Shown one piece after another: positions 1 to 10,643 of a stretch of DNA of 64,000 bases (within the stretch, counting starts at the first letter, position 1; each line of letters starts with the position of its first letter). A program made the position numbers and the translations under genes. Location: positions 60,190,914-60,254,913 of the forward strand of contig JALMGJ010000002.1 in NCBI GenBank assembly GCA_023362775.1, in the 5' to 3' direction. Below the pieces are notes generated by a model, which ran no database searches, was not told where the DNA came from, and saw nothing but the letters and a program-made list of their open reading frames with translations. The stretch comes from Charina bottae (taxonomy: Eukaryota > Chordata > Lepidosauria > Squamata > Charinaidae).

Positions 1-812
1 TTATTAACCTTTAATCATTTGGTCAGGAATGAATGCCATGAAGTATCTTCCCGCTACATGCTGATTTACAGCTGGGAAGGATCAAACGTTTTAAAAGGAA
101 CACGGTTTGAGAATCTCTGTGCTCGAGCTTTTGGCAAGAATTTAGGAACCCTTAGGGTTGTCTTTTTTAATACTTTCCAGAGATCCCCTCTCTTTGGCTC
201 TCTGGACCCAAACTCAGCAGGAAATCTCGACTTCCTGACTTTTCACTTTGGGCTGCTAGGCTTGAACTCGGCAGAAGCTTCTCAGACACTTGATGCAGCT
301 AGATATGAATCTTTCTTGCACACTAGAATAAAATCATATTAAGCAGTTGAATGCGCTCTGTCAGCGTGAAGGTGCAGTTCCCTCTTATACCCATGGCATT
401 TTCAATGTTTTGCTGCTGCTTCTCATTTTTGCCACATTTCAAAGGATTCTTTGCTCTCTATTTCATGCCCTTGAAGTTGACTGGTTGTTGGTTGTTGGTA
501 TAGCTGACATCTCTGCCCTGACAACTCCTGACTTTCAGCTGATTTTCCATCTCCCCTTAATCCCATTGTTGAGACTCTCTTATTTTTTTCTGTGGGCTTC
601 TGAAGAACTAAACTAAGATACACAGGGAGCAAAAGCTGAAATAAAACCCTTGTCTCCTACTATGGTCAATACTGTAAAGGCCCCCTTATGCCTGTGATCA
701 TTTCCCTTGATGTCCTTGGGATCCCTGCCTTCCTGAACTTTTTTAAAACAACTGATACTATTTTAATGAAAAATAAATAAATGGGAAGCTGGCATGTCAC
801 AAAGCAAAGCAC
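1..812. other. No recognisable feature
   Basis: Two open stretches of 107 and 89 codons lie here, but they show no known motif, no splice context and no codon bias that I can see. I treat this as anonymous intergenic DNA. Confidence 0.5.
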
Positions 813-942
813 CTGCCTTCCCCCAACCTGGGTGCCCTCCAGATAAATTGATTTCAATTCCCACGTTGTAGTCCACAGTTGCTGAAAATGTTGGGAGTTG
901 ATGTCCCTGTATCTGGAAGGTGCCCACGTCGGGAAGGGCTGC
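813..942. mobile_element. Short palindromic DNA element (MITE-like)
   Basis: The ends form an imperfect inverted repeat. The left part (about 815-845) contains GGTGCCCTCCAGAT, and the right part (about 911-940) contains ATCTGGAAGGTGCCCA, its near reverse complement. Inner arms with AATTCCCA and TGGGAGTTGATG also pair. This layout matches a widespread amniote non-autonomous DNA-transposon repeat whose ends pair across a block reading roughly 'actacaactcccat'. It has no coding capacity. I could not fix a target-site duplication, so the exact ends are approximate. Confidence 0.5.
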
Positions 943-1219
943 TTTCATTTCCAAGAGCACCTCTGGCCCATCGTAAGTATGCTTAGAAAATTTTAAAAAT
1001 GAGTGGCTGGTCTTTTGTTTGGGAGTGTGCCAACTGTTCAGATGGAAACCAGAGATAAGGCTGGGTGATACAAAGCATCCTGGATAGGGGAGACTACAGA
1101 AGATGATGGTGAGCAACCTTGTTTGTCATCTGAGAAATGAGTGTTTCATTTCAGTCCCATCTCAGCACAGAACTCTGCAGGCTAGGGGTAAAATTGGGTG
1201 TGTGTGTGTGTGATAAAAT

Positions 1220-1481
1220 CAGAGCTTTCCAAACTCTGTGTCGCGACACAAAAGTGTGTCGCCACACACAGTCTGTTGTGTCGCCACACAACCCGGAAGC
1301 GCTGATCATCATCAGCGCTTCCGGGTTTTCCCACGGCGACACACCAACTGCAGTGCGCAAAACCCGAAAGCAGCAGCAACGCTTCTGGGTTTTTGCGCGC
1401 TACCGCACTTCCGGGTTTTCCCACGGCGACACACCAACGCCGGTTGGTGTGTCGCCGCGGGAAAAACTTTGGAAAGCCCTG
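1220..1481. mobile_element. hAT-type MITE, 262 bp, with 8-bp TSD
   Basis: The left end starts CAGAGCTTTCCAAACT and the right end reads ACTTTGGAAAGCCCTG, its near reverse complement. The flanks are gataaaat (1212-1219) and gattaaat (1482-1489), an 8-bp target-site duplication with one mismatch, as made by hAT transposases. Inside are a perfect 17-bp inverted repeat (1290-1306 with 1311-1327) and a perfect 31-bp direct repeat (1318-1348 and 1408-1438). It has no coding capacity and would be moved in trans. The copy at 37182-37501 has the same terminal sequence. Confidence 0.85.
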
Positions 1482-3344
1482 GATTAAATGTTGCAACATC
1501 ATGATTCAAACTCGGTGTCTTAGGTACATGGATGCAACATCACGGCACAAATATGATAGGGCGGAGCCAGTGTTGTGATCTCATGCTGCACATTTTGTTG
1601 TTTTGGTGTCATTGTGTTTAGGAAAGGATAACTAGGCACAAATGGGGTCATTTTGTGAGAACAGAAAACCAGGTTCAAAACTTCATCCCCAAAAGTTTGC
1701 ATTCCAGTGCAGTAATAAATCATACGTCGGTACTCCATCCCTTTTTCTGTTCTTTTTTTTTTTTTTTTGGTGTCATTTTAAGCTACATGACGGGGCAGAC
1801 CCTGATGAGACTTCAATTTACGAATTTGGTTTCATTCGCAAACCTGATGAGCATGTTGTCTTTACGGTTTTTCTGTTCTTTCTTAAAAGAATTGACTCCT
1901 TGCTCTGGTTAAGCACCTGGGGCTCTCATAAAATTCTACATCGCGACGCAACCGCATGATTTAATTAACAAGCACTTTGAATGGCAAGATAATTCTTTCT
2001 TAGATCTTTACTGGAAAAGCTGACTAACTTCACTGTTCAAAAGTTTTATGGAAGCACATTATCATCAGATTTGTGCTATGGAGCCACATTTGGGTAAAGG
2101 GCCCATGCGTTTCTCAGCCACAAGCAGTGGAAACGGAGCAGGTCACTAAGGTGACGCACTCAGCAGCCATGGTGGATAATGGAATCTGTCACCCTCAGCA
2201 GAGGTATTTCCTTCTTGGACAAGCAAAAGCTAGGAGGGAAAAGCAATTCATTTGCTCCTCAGGCCTGAGAGAAGAAGCTGGGGAGAGGAGGAGGAAATCA
2301 ATGGAATAGATGAGTATAAAGCCGAAAGAAAGAATGATATGAAATAAGGGGGAAAGAGAAAATAATTTAATCCTCACTTGTTGATGGTCATAAATGGTGA
2401 CAGTAATTTAAGCAAGCAATTTAACTGTAAAATTTTTCCTTCTGTGTGATGACATTTCAGAAATATCCTTTTAATCAATTATGAATCCATGCAGTTACCC
2501 AAAGCCTAGTTACTGTTCAGAAGTATACACTGGCAACAAACGCAAACAACCTGAAGCAAATTCAATGAAAGGCCACAATGTATTCCACCGCAATGCACTA
2601 TAAGAAGCAATGGATAGATTCCCTTAGAAGGAAGTTTATGGATTTGGATTCTCATTGGGACTTAAGTTCAGAAAGGGTATTTCTGTATTCCCTGAGTACA
2701 TGGGCTTTAATGTCTTCTTTCAAACTGGGAGACCAGCCTGATCCTCAGAAATCTCTAGAGAACAAAACAAGTAATACTGTGCCTTATAGTGTTTATGCTT
2801 TTCTTACATTTTAATCCCATCTATTGCAGTTATACATAAAACATTGTTTTGGATGGAACTGAAAATTAATTTGCCAAAAGTTGCCAAAAAGCATCAGACT
2901 TATACAGCAATATGTATAGCAGCTGCTAAGGGAATGCTAGATTACCTCTGGTTTCTGAACAGGGAGGTACACATTGATGTCAATCTGATCCAACTTGAAA
3001 GATGCAGTTGATCTTTGACAATTTTATATTTGGTCCATTTAAGGCAGGAGCGGATCATATGGTAATTTCAAGAATTGCTGAAAAGGAGAAGCAGCTCTTG
3101 CAGAGAGCTCCACACTGTTCTGAACATATAGGACATTTAAAAAAAAAGCTACATAAATTTGAATAACATTTTTCAGAATAACATTAGCTTAGTATTGCAT
3201 ATAAAAATGATCTTATACCAATTTGGCACTTCAAAAATCAATATTAAAATTGATTCAATATTTAGTCATTAACAAAGGCAGCCAGAATAAGAGTCATCAG
3301 TTGGAATGAACAACTAACAAGAGTCTCTGTCTAATCTAAAAAAG
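1482..3344. other. Anonymous sequence, no feature seen
   Basis: I see only short homopolymer runs (a T-run near 1751-1767) and short chance ORFs. There is no repeat family or gene that I can support. Confidence 0.5.
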
Positions 3345-3355
3345 CATTTATTTAT

Positions 3356-3408
<53 letters not shown>

Positions 3409-3415
3409 ATCTATC
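3345..3415. repeat. (TATC)n microsatellite
   Basis: About 14 near-perfect TATC units follow a few TTTA units. The tract sits directly against the left edge of the inverted part of an L2 insertion. Confidence 0.95.
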
Positions 3416-4420
3416 AAATTTCTTTGACAAGGGCTCCCCTGGCCAAGACTGCCACCTGCTCTTTGAGCAGGAGCCATGAGTCCAGGAGAACCCCCAGGTT
3501 CCACACTGGGTCTGTCTGGGGCAGTGCAATCCTATCCAGAATCAAAGATGGTAAATTCCTGGATACCCAGGAGCCCCTAACCCACAGCCACTCCGTCTTG
3601 CCAGGGTTCAGCTGAAGCCTATTATTCCCCATCCAGACCCCTACAGCTTCCAGGCACTGAGAAAGTGTGGTCAAAGCCTCATGTCACCTGGGATAGAGAT
3701 GTATAATTGAGTATCATCAGCATATTGATGATACCTCATCCCATGGCGATGGATGATCTCACCCAGTGGTTTCATGTAGATGTTAAAAAGGAGCAGAGAG
3801 AGTACCGAACCCTGCGGCACCCCACAAAGGAGGGGCCGCGGGTCGGATCTCTCACTCCCTATCAACACCAATTGGGACTGGCCCCAGAGGAAGGAGGCGA
3901 ACCAGCACAGGACCACGCCAACCTCCCCCAACTCCCTGAGCCGACCCAAAATGATACCATGGTCGATGGTATCGAAAGCCACTGAGAGATCAAGAAGAGC
4001 CAGGATGGATGAGCAAATCGGTGTCAGAATATGCCCTAGAGTTCAAAAGACTAGCCAGTAAGCTGGATGACTGGCCAGAATCTTTGATAATACAGCATTT
4101 TAAAACTGGGTTGAGACAGTTTTTTTTAATTGCGGGAGTGGATTTGTTTAGCAGGCGAAGTAGAGGATGTGCACCTTGAACTTAAGTGCCAACAGCGAAC
4201 ATGTGGAAGATGCTCCAGCCCTGCCAGTCCCAATCTCATTTTTATGGCTACAATGCTGTTTCCACCCCTGAAACCTGACTGAAAGGGGTCTAGATAATCC
4301 GTTTCATCCAGAATCCTCTGGAGCTGCAGTGCCACCACTTTCTCACCCACCTTCCCCAGAAAGGAAAGGTGGGAGACTGGATGAAAAGTGTCCAGAATGG
4401 TAGGGTCCAGTGATGGGTTT
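3416..4420 (-). mobile_element. L2-type LINE, inverted 5' segment (reverse transcriptase)
   Basis: Read on the minus strand from about 4420 leftward, this encodes the L2 reverse transcriptase from its N-terminal part (FQSGFR) through AFDTIDHGI, GVPQGSVLS and YADDTQLYISIPG to the region LLDSWLLLKEQVAVLARGAL. RT copies element RNA into DNA at the nick made by the element's endonuclease. The reading frame is broken. About 240 bp (4016-4255) does not align with other L2 copies in the window and holds a gypsy gag scrap. The segment stops almost exactly where the plus-strand L2 piece at 4425 begins in element order, so the two look like halves of one insertion inverted by twin priming. Confidence 0.85.
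4021..4131 (+). mobile_element. Ty3/gypsy gag fragment inside L2
   Basis: One plus-strand frame, open for about 37 codons with no start codon, reads VSEYALEFKRLASKLDDWPE followed by SLIIQHFKTGLRQFF. This resembles the retrotransposon gag core of Ty3/gypsy elements (pattern 'v.eYa.eFr.La..l.dWpe..l...F..GLr'). Gag forms the particle that packages element RNA. Only this scrap is visible, with no pol or LTR next to it. The family assignment is inferred from the motif pattern. Confidence 0.6.
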
Positions 4421-4424
4421 TAGG

Positions 4425-5174
4425 TTAAGAAAAACTCAGGTGTGGTACGAGTCCATATGCAGAATGATCACTCATGTCACTTCCTGATTGGGTTACTGTA
4501 ATGCACTCTACATGGGGCTGCCCTTGAAGACCATCCAGAAGCTGAAGATGGTCCACAATGCAGCAGTGCATGCAGTTCTGGGTACCCCGCAGTTTGCCCA
4601 AGTTACACCACTGTTGCAGAAGCTGCACTGGCTCCCAATACTTTCTGAGTGCAATTCAAGGTGCTGGTTATCATCTTTAAAGCCCTACATGACACAGGGC
4701 CAGGTTATTTGCAGGACCACCTCTCTCTGAGGGTATCTGCCTTTCCCACTAGATCAGAAAGGGTGGAAAGGGTGGAAAGGGTAGATCAGAAAGCACTCCA
4801 GGTCCCTTCCCTTAAATGCTGTCATCTGGTGGGACCTTGGAGGCATGCCTTCTCTGTAGCCACCCCAGCCCTTTGGAATAGTATCCCACCTAAGATTCAA
4901 GGGCCCTCTATACTTTTAGCCTTTGGAAGGCTGTAAAGACCTGGCTCTTCCCCCAAGCAAGGGCCCCCTATCCTTTTAGGATGAGGGTTGAGTTAGGAGT
5001 TAATAGTGTGGTTGGTCTGGTGTGTGGTGGGAAGGGTTGTATTGTTTTTATTCTATTGTTCTAATTGTTTGTTGTGAGTCACCTAGGATTGCTATGTGAG
5101 ATAGGTCACCATATAACTTCTATAAATAAATAAATAAATAAACAAACAAACAAACAAACAAACAAACAAACAAA
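4425..5174 (+). mobile_element. L2-type LINE, 3' segment with simple tail
   Basis: On the plus strand this covers the end of L2 ORF2. The first recognisable block matches the DYCNALYMGLPLK region of other copies, followed by PLLQKLHWLPI and VIIFKALHDTGPGYLQD. Then comes a 3' UTR and a tail of AAAT and AAAC units (about 5126-5174). It begins in element order about 30 codons after the inverted piece at 3416-4420 ends. Several stops and an internal TGGAAAGGG triplication (about 4758-4785) show that it is dead. Confidence 0.85.
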
Positions 5175-5990
5175 CCCAGTTTCCCAGCAAAATTACATTC
5201 TTTATTAGACTTATTTTTCAAATACATTGTTTTTTGACATTGATGCATATTCCCAAAGCTGAGTCTGCCATTTTTCTAGAGACAGAATTTTGTGTGATTT
5301 CCAGTAAGAGTCATAAAGTATCATGGCAACTGTTATCATATACGAAGTCAACTCTATATACTTTGTAGAAATATACGATTTGGTGACGTTTAGCAGAAAA
5401 ACAACTGGTGGGAAGGGGAATTCAACCTTTAAGATTTGTTTCATTTTATAATAGATTGTCTTCCAATATTGTTGAGCTTTACAGCATTGCCACCAAATAT
5501 AAAAGAATGGTCCAACCTGATTATTACATTTTCAGCAGTTTTCAGAATGTGCATTATTTGTTTTGGCAATCAGCACTGGAGTAATATACCAGTGGTAAAA
5601 TTTCTTGCACCAATTTTCTCTAAGTGTAATATTCACAGTGAATTTGACATTTGTCTTCTATTGATATTTCCACTGTTGCAAATCAATTGTCCATTTGATC
5701 ATTCAATCTTTAACTTGTTCAGTTTCCAAATTGTATTTCAGTAACAACTTGTAGATAAGCTCCCACAGATGTTCTGAGTATTATACATTTTCCCAAATCT
5801 CTCTACTGAGCAAAATTTGTTTGTATTTGGGATAAATTTGGGATTATTCTTTCTCTATATTCATTCCATACTTTTAGTACACTGTTTATAATTGAATTAT
5901 CTCTTGTAGCTTGTACATTTCTGTTTGAATCCAATCAAAGATATTTACAAAATCCTTCTGGGAGTCCTGGTCCCTCAAGTGAAGTAACTC
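5175..5990 (-). mobile_element. L1 LINE, 3' end of ORF2 (decayed)
   Basis: Minus-strand translation gives typical C-terminal L1 ORF2 blocks. About 5500-5640 reads ENWCKKFYHWYITPVLIAK, then a cysteine-spaced stretch (NCxKC), then FYIWWQC. Downstream at 5211-5330 is ILYDSYWKSHKILSLEKWQ followed by LWEYASM, equivalent to the 'W+.p.iPt.eeWl.kl.e.a.m' end of vertebrate L1. RT and endonuclease are absent, so this is a 5'-truncated, mutated copy. Confidence 0.8.
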
Positions 5991-6035
5991 AGAAGTAAAA
6001 TTATATCATCCAGTCTGTAATCATTTTCAAAATCA

Positions 6036-6102
6036 GTGTATGTATGTATGTATGTATGTATGTATGTATGTATGTATGTGTATACACACACACACACACA
6101 CT
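6036..6102. repeat. (TATG)n-(AC)n compound microsatellite
   Basis: About 10 TATG units (about 6037-6078) are followed by a TA-rich joint and about 10 AC units. Confidence 0.95.
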
Positions 6103-6885
6103 TTGCGTGCTGCACAATGCTAGTGCTTGCAGTGGAGGGAATTTTTGCATGCCATGACTCAGCTGTCAGCCTGCCACTTTGCTGTTGTAGTAAACGTTAT
6201 AAAAGGTGGCTTATGTAGGTTAGAAGTGAATTGTATTGTCAAGTTTTTGTATTTTTTGTGATTTTTATGCAGGGGTTCCCTGGGACCTAAAAATTATTTC
6301 AAGGGTTTTTCCAGAGTAAAAATCTTGAGAAAGACTGGCCTAGAGTGTAGGAGTAAGACAGAAAGCCTCCGTTCCCCACTTCCTCCTCTTATCCCGCTGG
6401 GTTGCATTTTTCTTCCTCCAGTTCCATATAATCTCATCAATTCACTGCAAGATCTCAGACATTCTCTTTAAAGGGCAGTGGCAAAGGGCCCTGTCCCTTG
6501 CTTCCCCTTTTTGCAGGTGGCCCGAATTGTCTGGAAGCAAACTGCTGACCTTCAGCCACCCGCCAGCTTTACTGTTAATGACTGTCCCAGAGCATTCAGT
6601 AGATCATGGCAGTTGGATGGAGATTAGTGCTTCCCAATGAAAAATTCTTGGCTAGCTTCCCCCAGTCCAAATATTAAATTTAAGAATTAATTAAATTACA
6701 GAATGAGCACAGCTCTTTGCAGACTGGAAGTAGTCAGAAGTTATTCCCCCTTTGGAAATAGTTTCCCTCCTCTACATCATTACTTTAAGAGTAATAAGGG
6801 CAATTACTTTAAGAGAAGAGGGTAAACGTAACTTTCTCCTTTCCTTACTCTCCATTACAGGGAAGTGTCACATAGGCTTGGATAG
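6103..6885. other. No recognisable feature
   Basis: Mixed-composition sequence without a recognisable ORF or repeat. The gypsy solo LTR starts immediately after it. Confidence 0.45.
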
Positions 6886-7252
6886 TGTAATGACCCTGAC
6901 TTCAATGTCCCAATAAACACTTCTCCATGCAATCCATCGAAATGCAGAATAAGCTTTATTAAGGATACATGTAAATCAAAGCACTCCCAAAGATCCAAAT
7001 GACGGTTTCCCGCCAAACACTCAAACTTAGCTCTCCTCCTTCGCGCCAGTTTCTTCATGCCCAAGATGTCAATGTCCATTACTTTCTCACTCCATGCTCG
7101 TCCTCTCCAGACTCCTGCAGGTGGATGACCTTGACGATGCATTCCACAGTCTCTGATGTTAGACACAGCTCCTGGCATGTCCTCCCCCTCCCCGCACAAC
7201 ACAGTCTAACTATACGTAGACAAATGGCAGAATTCTCACTAGAACCCTGACA
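6886..7252 (-). mobile_element. Solo LTR, probably Ty3/gypsy, 5-bp TSD
   Basis: Read on the minus strand the block starts TGTCAGGGTTC and ends GGGTCATTACA, the TG...CA ends of an LTR. It contains AATAAAGCTTATT about 300 bp in, a good poly(A) signal. It is flanked by gatag on both sides (6881-6885 and 7253-7257), a 5-bp target-site duplication. No second LTR or internal region is nearby, so this is a solo LTR left by LTR-LTR recombination. The assignment to gypsy rather than another LTR class rests on size and TSD length only. Confidence 0.8.
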
Positions 7253-7257
7253 GATAG

Positions 7258-7562
7258 CTCTTGATTCTTCAGTGACCCAGCAGCTGCTGAAGGACATTAG
7301 CCCCTATGCCAAGCCCTGGTTTGCAGTATTGTTAACCCTTAATATGGTTGGTTTGGTTCTGGGTTACTAAGTGATGTGAATCCAGCTGCTGTGGTGTATA
7401 AACATATTGGAGTAGAACATCACCATCTTAGCAATCTAAGTGGTGGTGCTTTTACAGAACTTACATCTGTTCTTTTTCCTCTGTACTCAGCTGTGCTTTC
7501 ATTGAAGGTGTTATTTAAATTGTTTTTCTGTAATAATATTGGGGGGGACATGTTTCTTTGTT
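7258..7562. other. Spacer, no feature seen
   Basis: It lies between the solo LTR and the retroposon that starts at 7580. It contains only chance ORFs. Confidence 0.45.
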
Positions 7563-7579
7563 AGAAACATCTCACTTGT

Positions 7580-9835
7580 GGACTCCAGGCTTGGCTGCCA
7601 GCTCGACCAGTCAGATTTCTCAGAGAAGCTGACTGAATTTCCCTTGCTTGCGTGGATTGCAGAAGTTGTGGTCCACTGAAGTTTTTTTTTCCCCTGGAGA
7701 AGGGGAGACCAGAAGATTACTCGTGGGGCCATTGGGATTGCCTACCCTTGTTTTTTCTGTAGTTTTCCACCGCGGAAGGAACAGGGTAAGTGCAAGGCAA
7801 TGGCCGAGATATATCAGGCTCTCGCAGGGGAAACAAGTCTCTTTGAAGAGACACAAGAGCGCCCAGCCGCTTTTAGATCACTTTAGGAATGTTTTTTTTT
7901 TAGATTAAAATATTTTTGAAATCTAAGATCGATTTTTTGGACTTTGTTGAAAATGTTGGCTAACTTTGTGCTTTCTTTGCTATAACTGATTCTGGTGGAA
8001 GTTTGATGGACTCTATATTTGCAACATAATGAAACGTCTGCATTTTTTTTTTTACTTCTCTTTTGTATTAGAGGGATTTAAGAGACTCTGTTTGTAATTC
8101 TTCGCTTGATAAACTAAATGACTATTCATTTTTTGAGAAACTCTTTGTTTGGATTAAGCAGCTTGCAGCTTGAAGAACGAAAGCTCGCAGTTTGAAGAAT
8201 AAAAACACAGGGTAATGTGTTTTTTTCCTTGTCGTCTTTTTCTACATCCTCCCTGGTTGGATTTTGCTTCATTTGGAATATATTTTTTATTTCTCCTTCT
8301 ATAAACTGTTTAAAATATTATTCTCTCCTGTATTTTGGATTATTGGAACTTTCTTTTTTCTTTTGACTTTAAAAAAAAAAAAAACAACAACGACGTTCTG
8401 CTTAATAGATTCTGCTGGTAGTATTCCATGGACAGATTACATTATTATTGTTTTGACTAGAAGGGTTGTTGTTTTAATTTGAAGGACACAGGAAAGATGG
8501 CTTTCCAACTTGTACCTGAGGAGCTCAGAAGAGAGATTACTGAGGCTTTTTCAAATATTCAAAGGTCGTTGGAATTACTGTTCGTAACTCTGCAAAACAG
8601 AGAGAAAGAACAGAGAACAGAAACGGAGACAGAAAGGAAAAATGTTTTTCAAGTGGAGGAGAAACAGAAGGAGGAAATTTTGAGTATATTAGTTCAGAAG
8701 AACATTCTGAAGGCTTTACACTACAATCTTGGTATAGATATGTTGTGGCAGTGGAGACAGAGTGAAAATATGGGTGCACAGTTGGATGGATGTTGTGAAA
8801 TATGTGGAAAGGGAGAGAAGGTTGCTCTGATATTCTATATGAGATATAGAAAAGAGCAGGCTGTATATTGCGAATCTCCCACAGTGTATTGTGATTTTGG
8901 CATAACCTAAACAGAAGATATGAGAAACTGTATGGATATAAAGGTTAATGAAAAAATATGGACTTGAATTGTTATGAGAAATTGTATGGATATATAAAAA
9001 GTGATATTCTAAATGTAAGATGCTAAATACAAACACAAGTTTATATTATAGAATATTGTTTTCCTTAGAGATATATTTATGAGAAGATAATGATATGATG
9101 GAATTAGAATGATGGTTACTACAGGATGATATATATCAATATGTATTGTATGAATATTATAAGAATTGATATATTAGCTATTAGGTTAAGTGATATGATA
9201 GATTATGCATTTAGTTTAAATGGACACTACTACAAGGAATGGAAATTACAGATGGATAATTGAGATTCAAGAATTCCTTTTTTATGGAGATATATATATA
9301 TATTAGAATTAAATTATAGAAATATATATGTATGAACACTATAAGAATTGCTAAATTATGTATTAAGTTACATAACATGTTAGGTTATGAGTCATAATAT
9401 GAATAGAATATATTGTAGTTTATTAGAAGTAAATAAGGCTTTTATTTGTTATACTAATTGGTCTTTATTGAAGATATAAATATGTAGTAATGAACATTCA
9501 ACATTTAACTACTACTTCAAGGAGTGGAAGCCAAAGATGGATTATTGGGAGACAGTAAGATGAAGGTTAGAAGATTGGATTAAAGAAATCAAAAGGCATA
9601 TGACAAAGAAAAGTTCCTGTATACTGTATGAAGGACTAACATTTAAAATCAATTGTTGTACTTTAAGTTCAAAGATAGATTGGAGGACATCTATTTTCTA
9701 TATTTTCTTTGCTTATTATTTCTTGACTTCACTTTTTCTTTATCTTTTTCTTATTTTGTATTTCTGTTTCTATTTCTTTTTCTACTTTAAATTTTATTAT
9801 GTATTGTAAAACTTAATAAAATTTAATAAAAAAAA
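7580..9835 (+). mobile_element. Full-length short-ORF retroposon with 17-bp TSD (HAL1-like), copy A
   Basis: A 2256-bp block ends in TTTAATAAAAAAAAA and is flanked by perfect 17-bp direct repeats agaaacatctcacttgt (7563-7579 and 9836-9852). The poly(A) end and TSD length are hallmarks of L1-type target-primed insertion. The order is a roughly 900-bp 5' region, one ORF (8497-8910), and a roughly 900-bp AT-rich 3' region with a pyrimidine-rich stretch near 9700-9790. No RT or endonuclease is present, and there is no sign of an internal deletion in this copy. A second copy with the same ORF and 3' end is at 50544-52189. The plan resembles half-L1 (HAL1) elements that keep ORF1 only. That comparison is inference, because I do not recognise the ORF. 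Confidence 0.8.
8497..8910 (+). CDS. Unrecognised 137-aa ORF of short-ORF retroposon, copy A
   Basis: I do not recognise this protein. The first in-frame ATG (8497, MAFQLVPEELRR) is taken as start. Residues about 10-60 are rich in E, K, Q and R with spaced hydrophobics, as in a coiled coil (EITEAFSNIQRSLELL, then EKEQRTETETERK). The C-terminal half carries ILVQKNI, HYNLGIDMLWQWRQ, a cysteine cluster CCEICGKG, and ends YCDFGIT. The blocks LVQK, HYNLG..LWQ.RQ, CEI.GK and YCDFGIT recur in the ORF at 50764-51141, so the frame was probably selected in the family. A coiled-coil N-half would suit an L1 ORF1-like RNA-binding role, but no RRM-like domain is visible. Confidence 0.6.
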   Translation: MAFQLVPEELRREITEAFSNIQRSLELLFVTLQNREKEQRTETETERKNVFQVEEKQKEEILSILVQKNILKALHYNLGIDMLWQWRQSENMGAQLDGCCEICGKGEKVALIFYMRYRKEQAVYCESPTVYCDFGIT

Positions 9836-9852
9836 AGAAACATCTCACTTGT

Positions 9853-10539
9853 AGGGAGGGTTTTTTAAAAATAATAATAATGATGCATGATGATTGATGT
9901 CTTCTATGCTTATTGAATTTCTTCTTGAGGCCTTAAAATAAATAGAAATGGAGTATCATTTTTCATGAGACTTCTTTTCATTTTTAAATAACATACCAAT
10001 TTTTATGGGTAAGAAATGTTCATAATTTATGAAAGTGGCCATTTGGCAGATTGAGCTCATTTTTTCTCTTGCCTTGAGTCTCTCTTCTCTCTAATTTAAG
10101 ATATGACTGTAGAATTATAAAGCTGGAAGGTACTGAGGTCATTTCCATAAAGAGTTCTGAGCCAGTCTGAAAGCAGCCCCAGACTTCTATGTTCCCATGA
10201 CATCAGTAATATTGGAGAGCTGCGCTGAATTAATGCTAGCTCAGCTGTAGTATAGCTGAAATCCCCACCAACCCATGTGGTTTGTGGGAGATAATTCTTT
10301 AGATAAATGTTCTGATTCTGGTTCACCATTGGTGGGATCGCTTGTCCTGGTTCCTGAGCTTCATGACCTGTCAGGGAAATGCTGGATTGAGCCCTTTGGA
10401 GCCCCAGCAAACCAGAGGAAAAGAGAGACAAGAGGCGTTTTGTCAGTGTTCCGTAATATTCCGTAAGGCAAGAAGAAACAAAAATACAAGATAACAGCCC
10501 AGAACAATGTATCTCAACATTCAGTCATAGGTTACATAC
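9853..10539. other. AT-rich spacer, no clear feature
   Basis: A short block near 10103-10145 (agaattataaagctggaagg) resembles a phrase common in amniote interspersed repeats, but it is too short to assign. The 111-codon minus-strand ORF has no motif. Confidence 0.4.
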
Positions 10540-10567
10540 AACACTTAATGTATCAATAGAAGAGTTC

Positions 10568-10611
<44 letters not shown>

Positions 10612-10643
10612 ATAACAACTCTTCTATTGATACATTAAGTGTT
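10540..10643. repeat. 27-bp perfect inverted repeat around a (TTG)n tract
   Basis: The arms 10540-10566 and 10617-10643 are exact reverse complements of 27 bp. The loop is about 50 bp and is almost entirely TTG units. The whole can fold into a long hairpin with a single-stranded U/G-rich loop. Confidence 0.95.

Noticed and set aside
19..616. Two adjacent ORFs (107 and 89 codons) at the window start
   Set aside because: They show no recognisable domain, no start context and no splice signals that I could support. The length is within chance for this composition.
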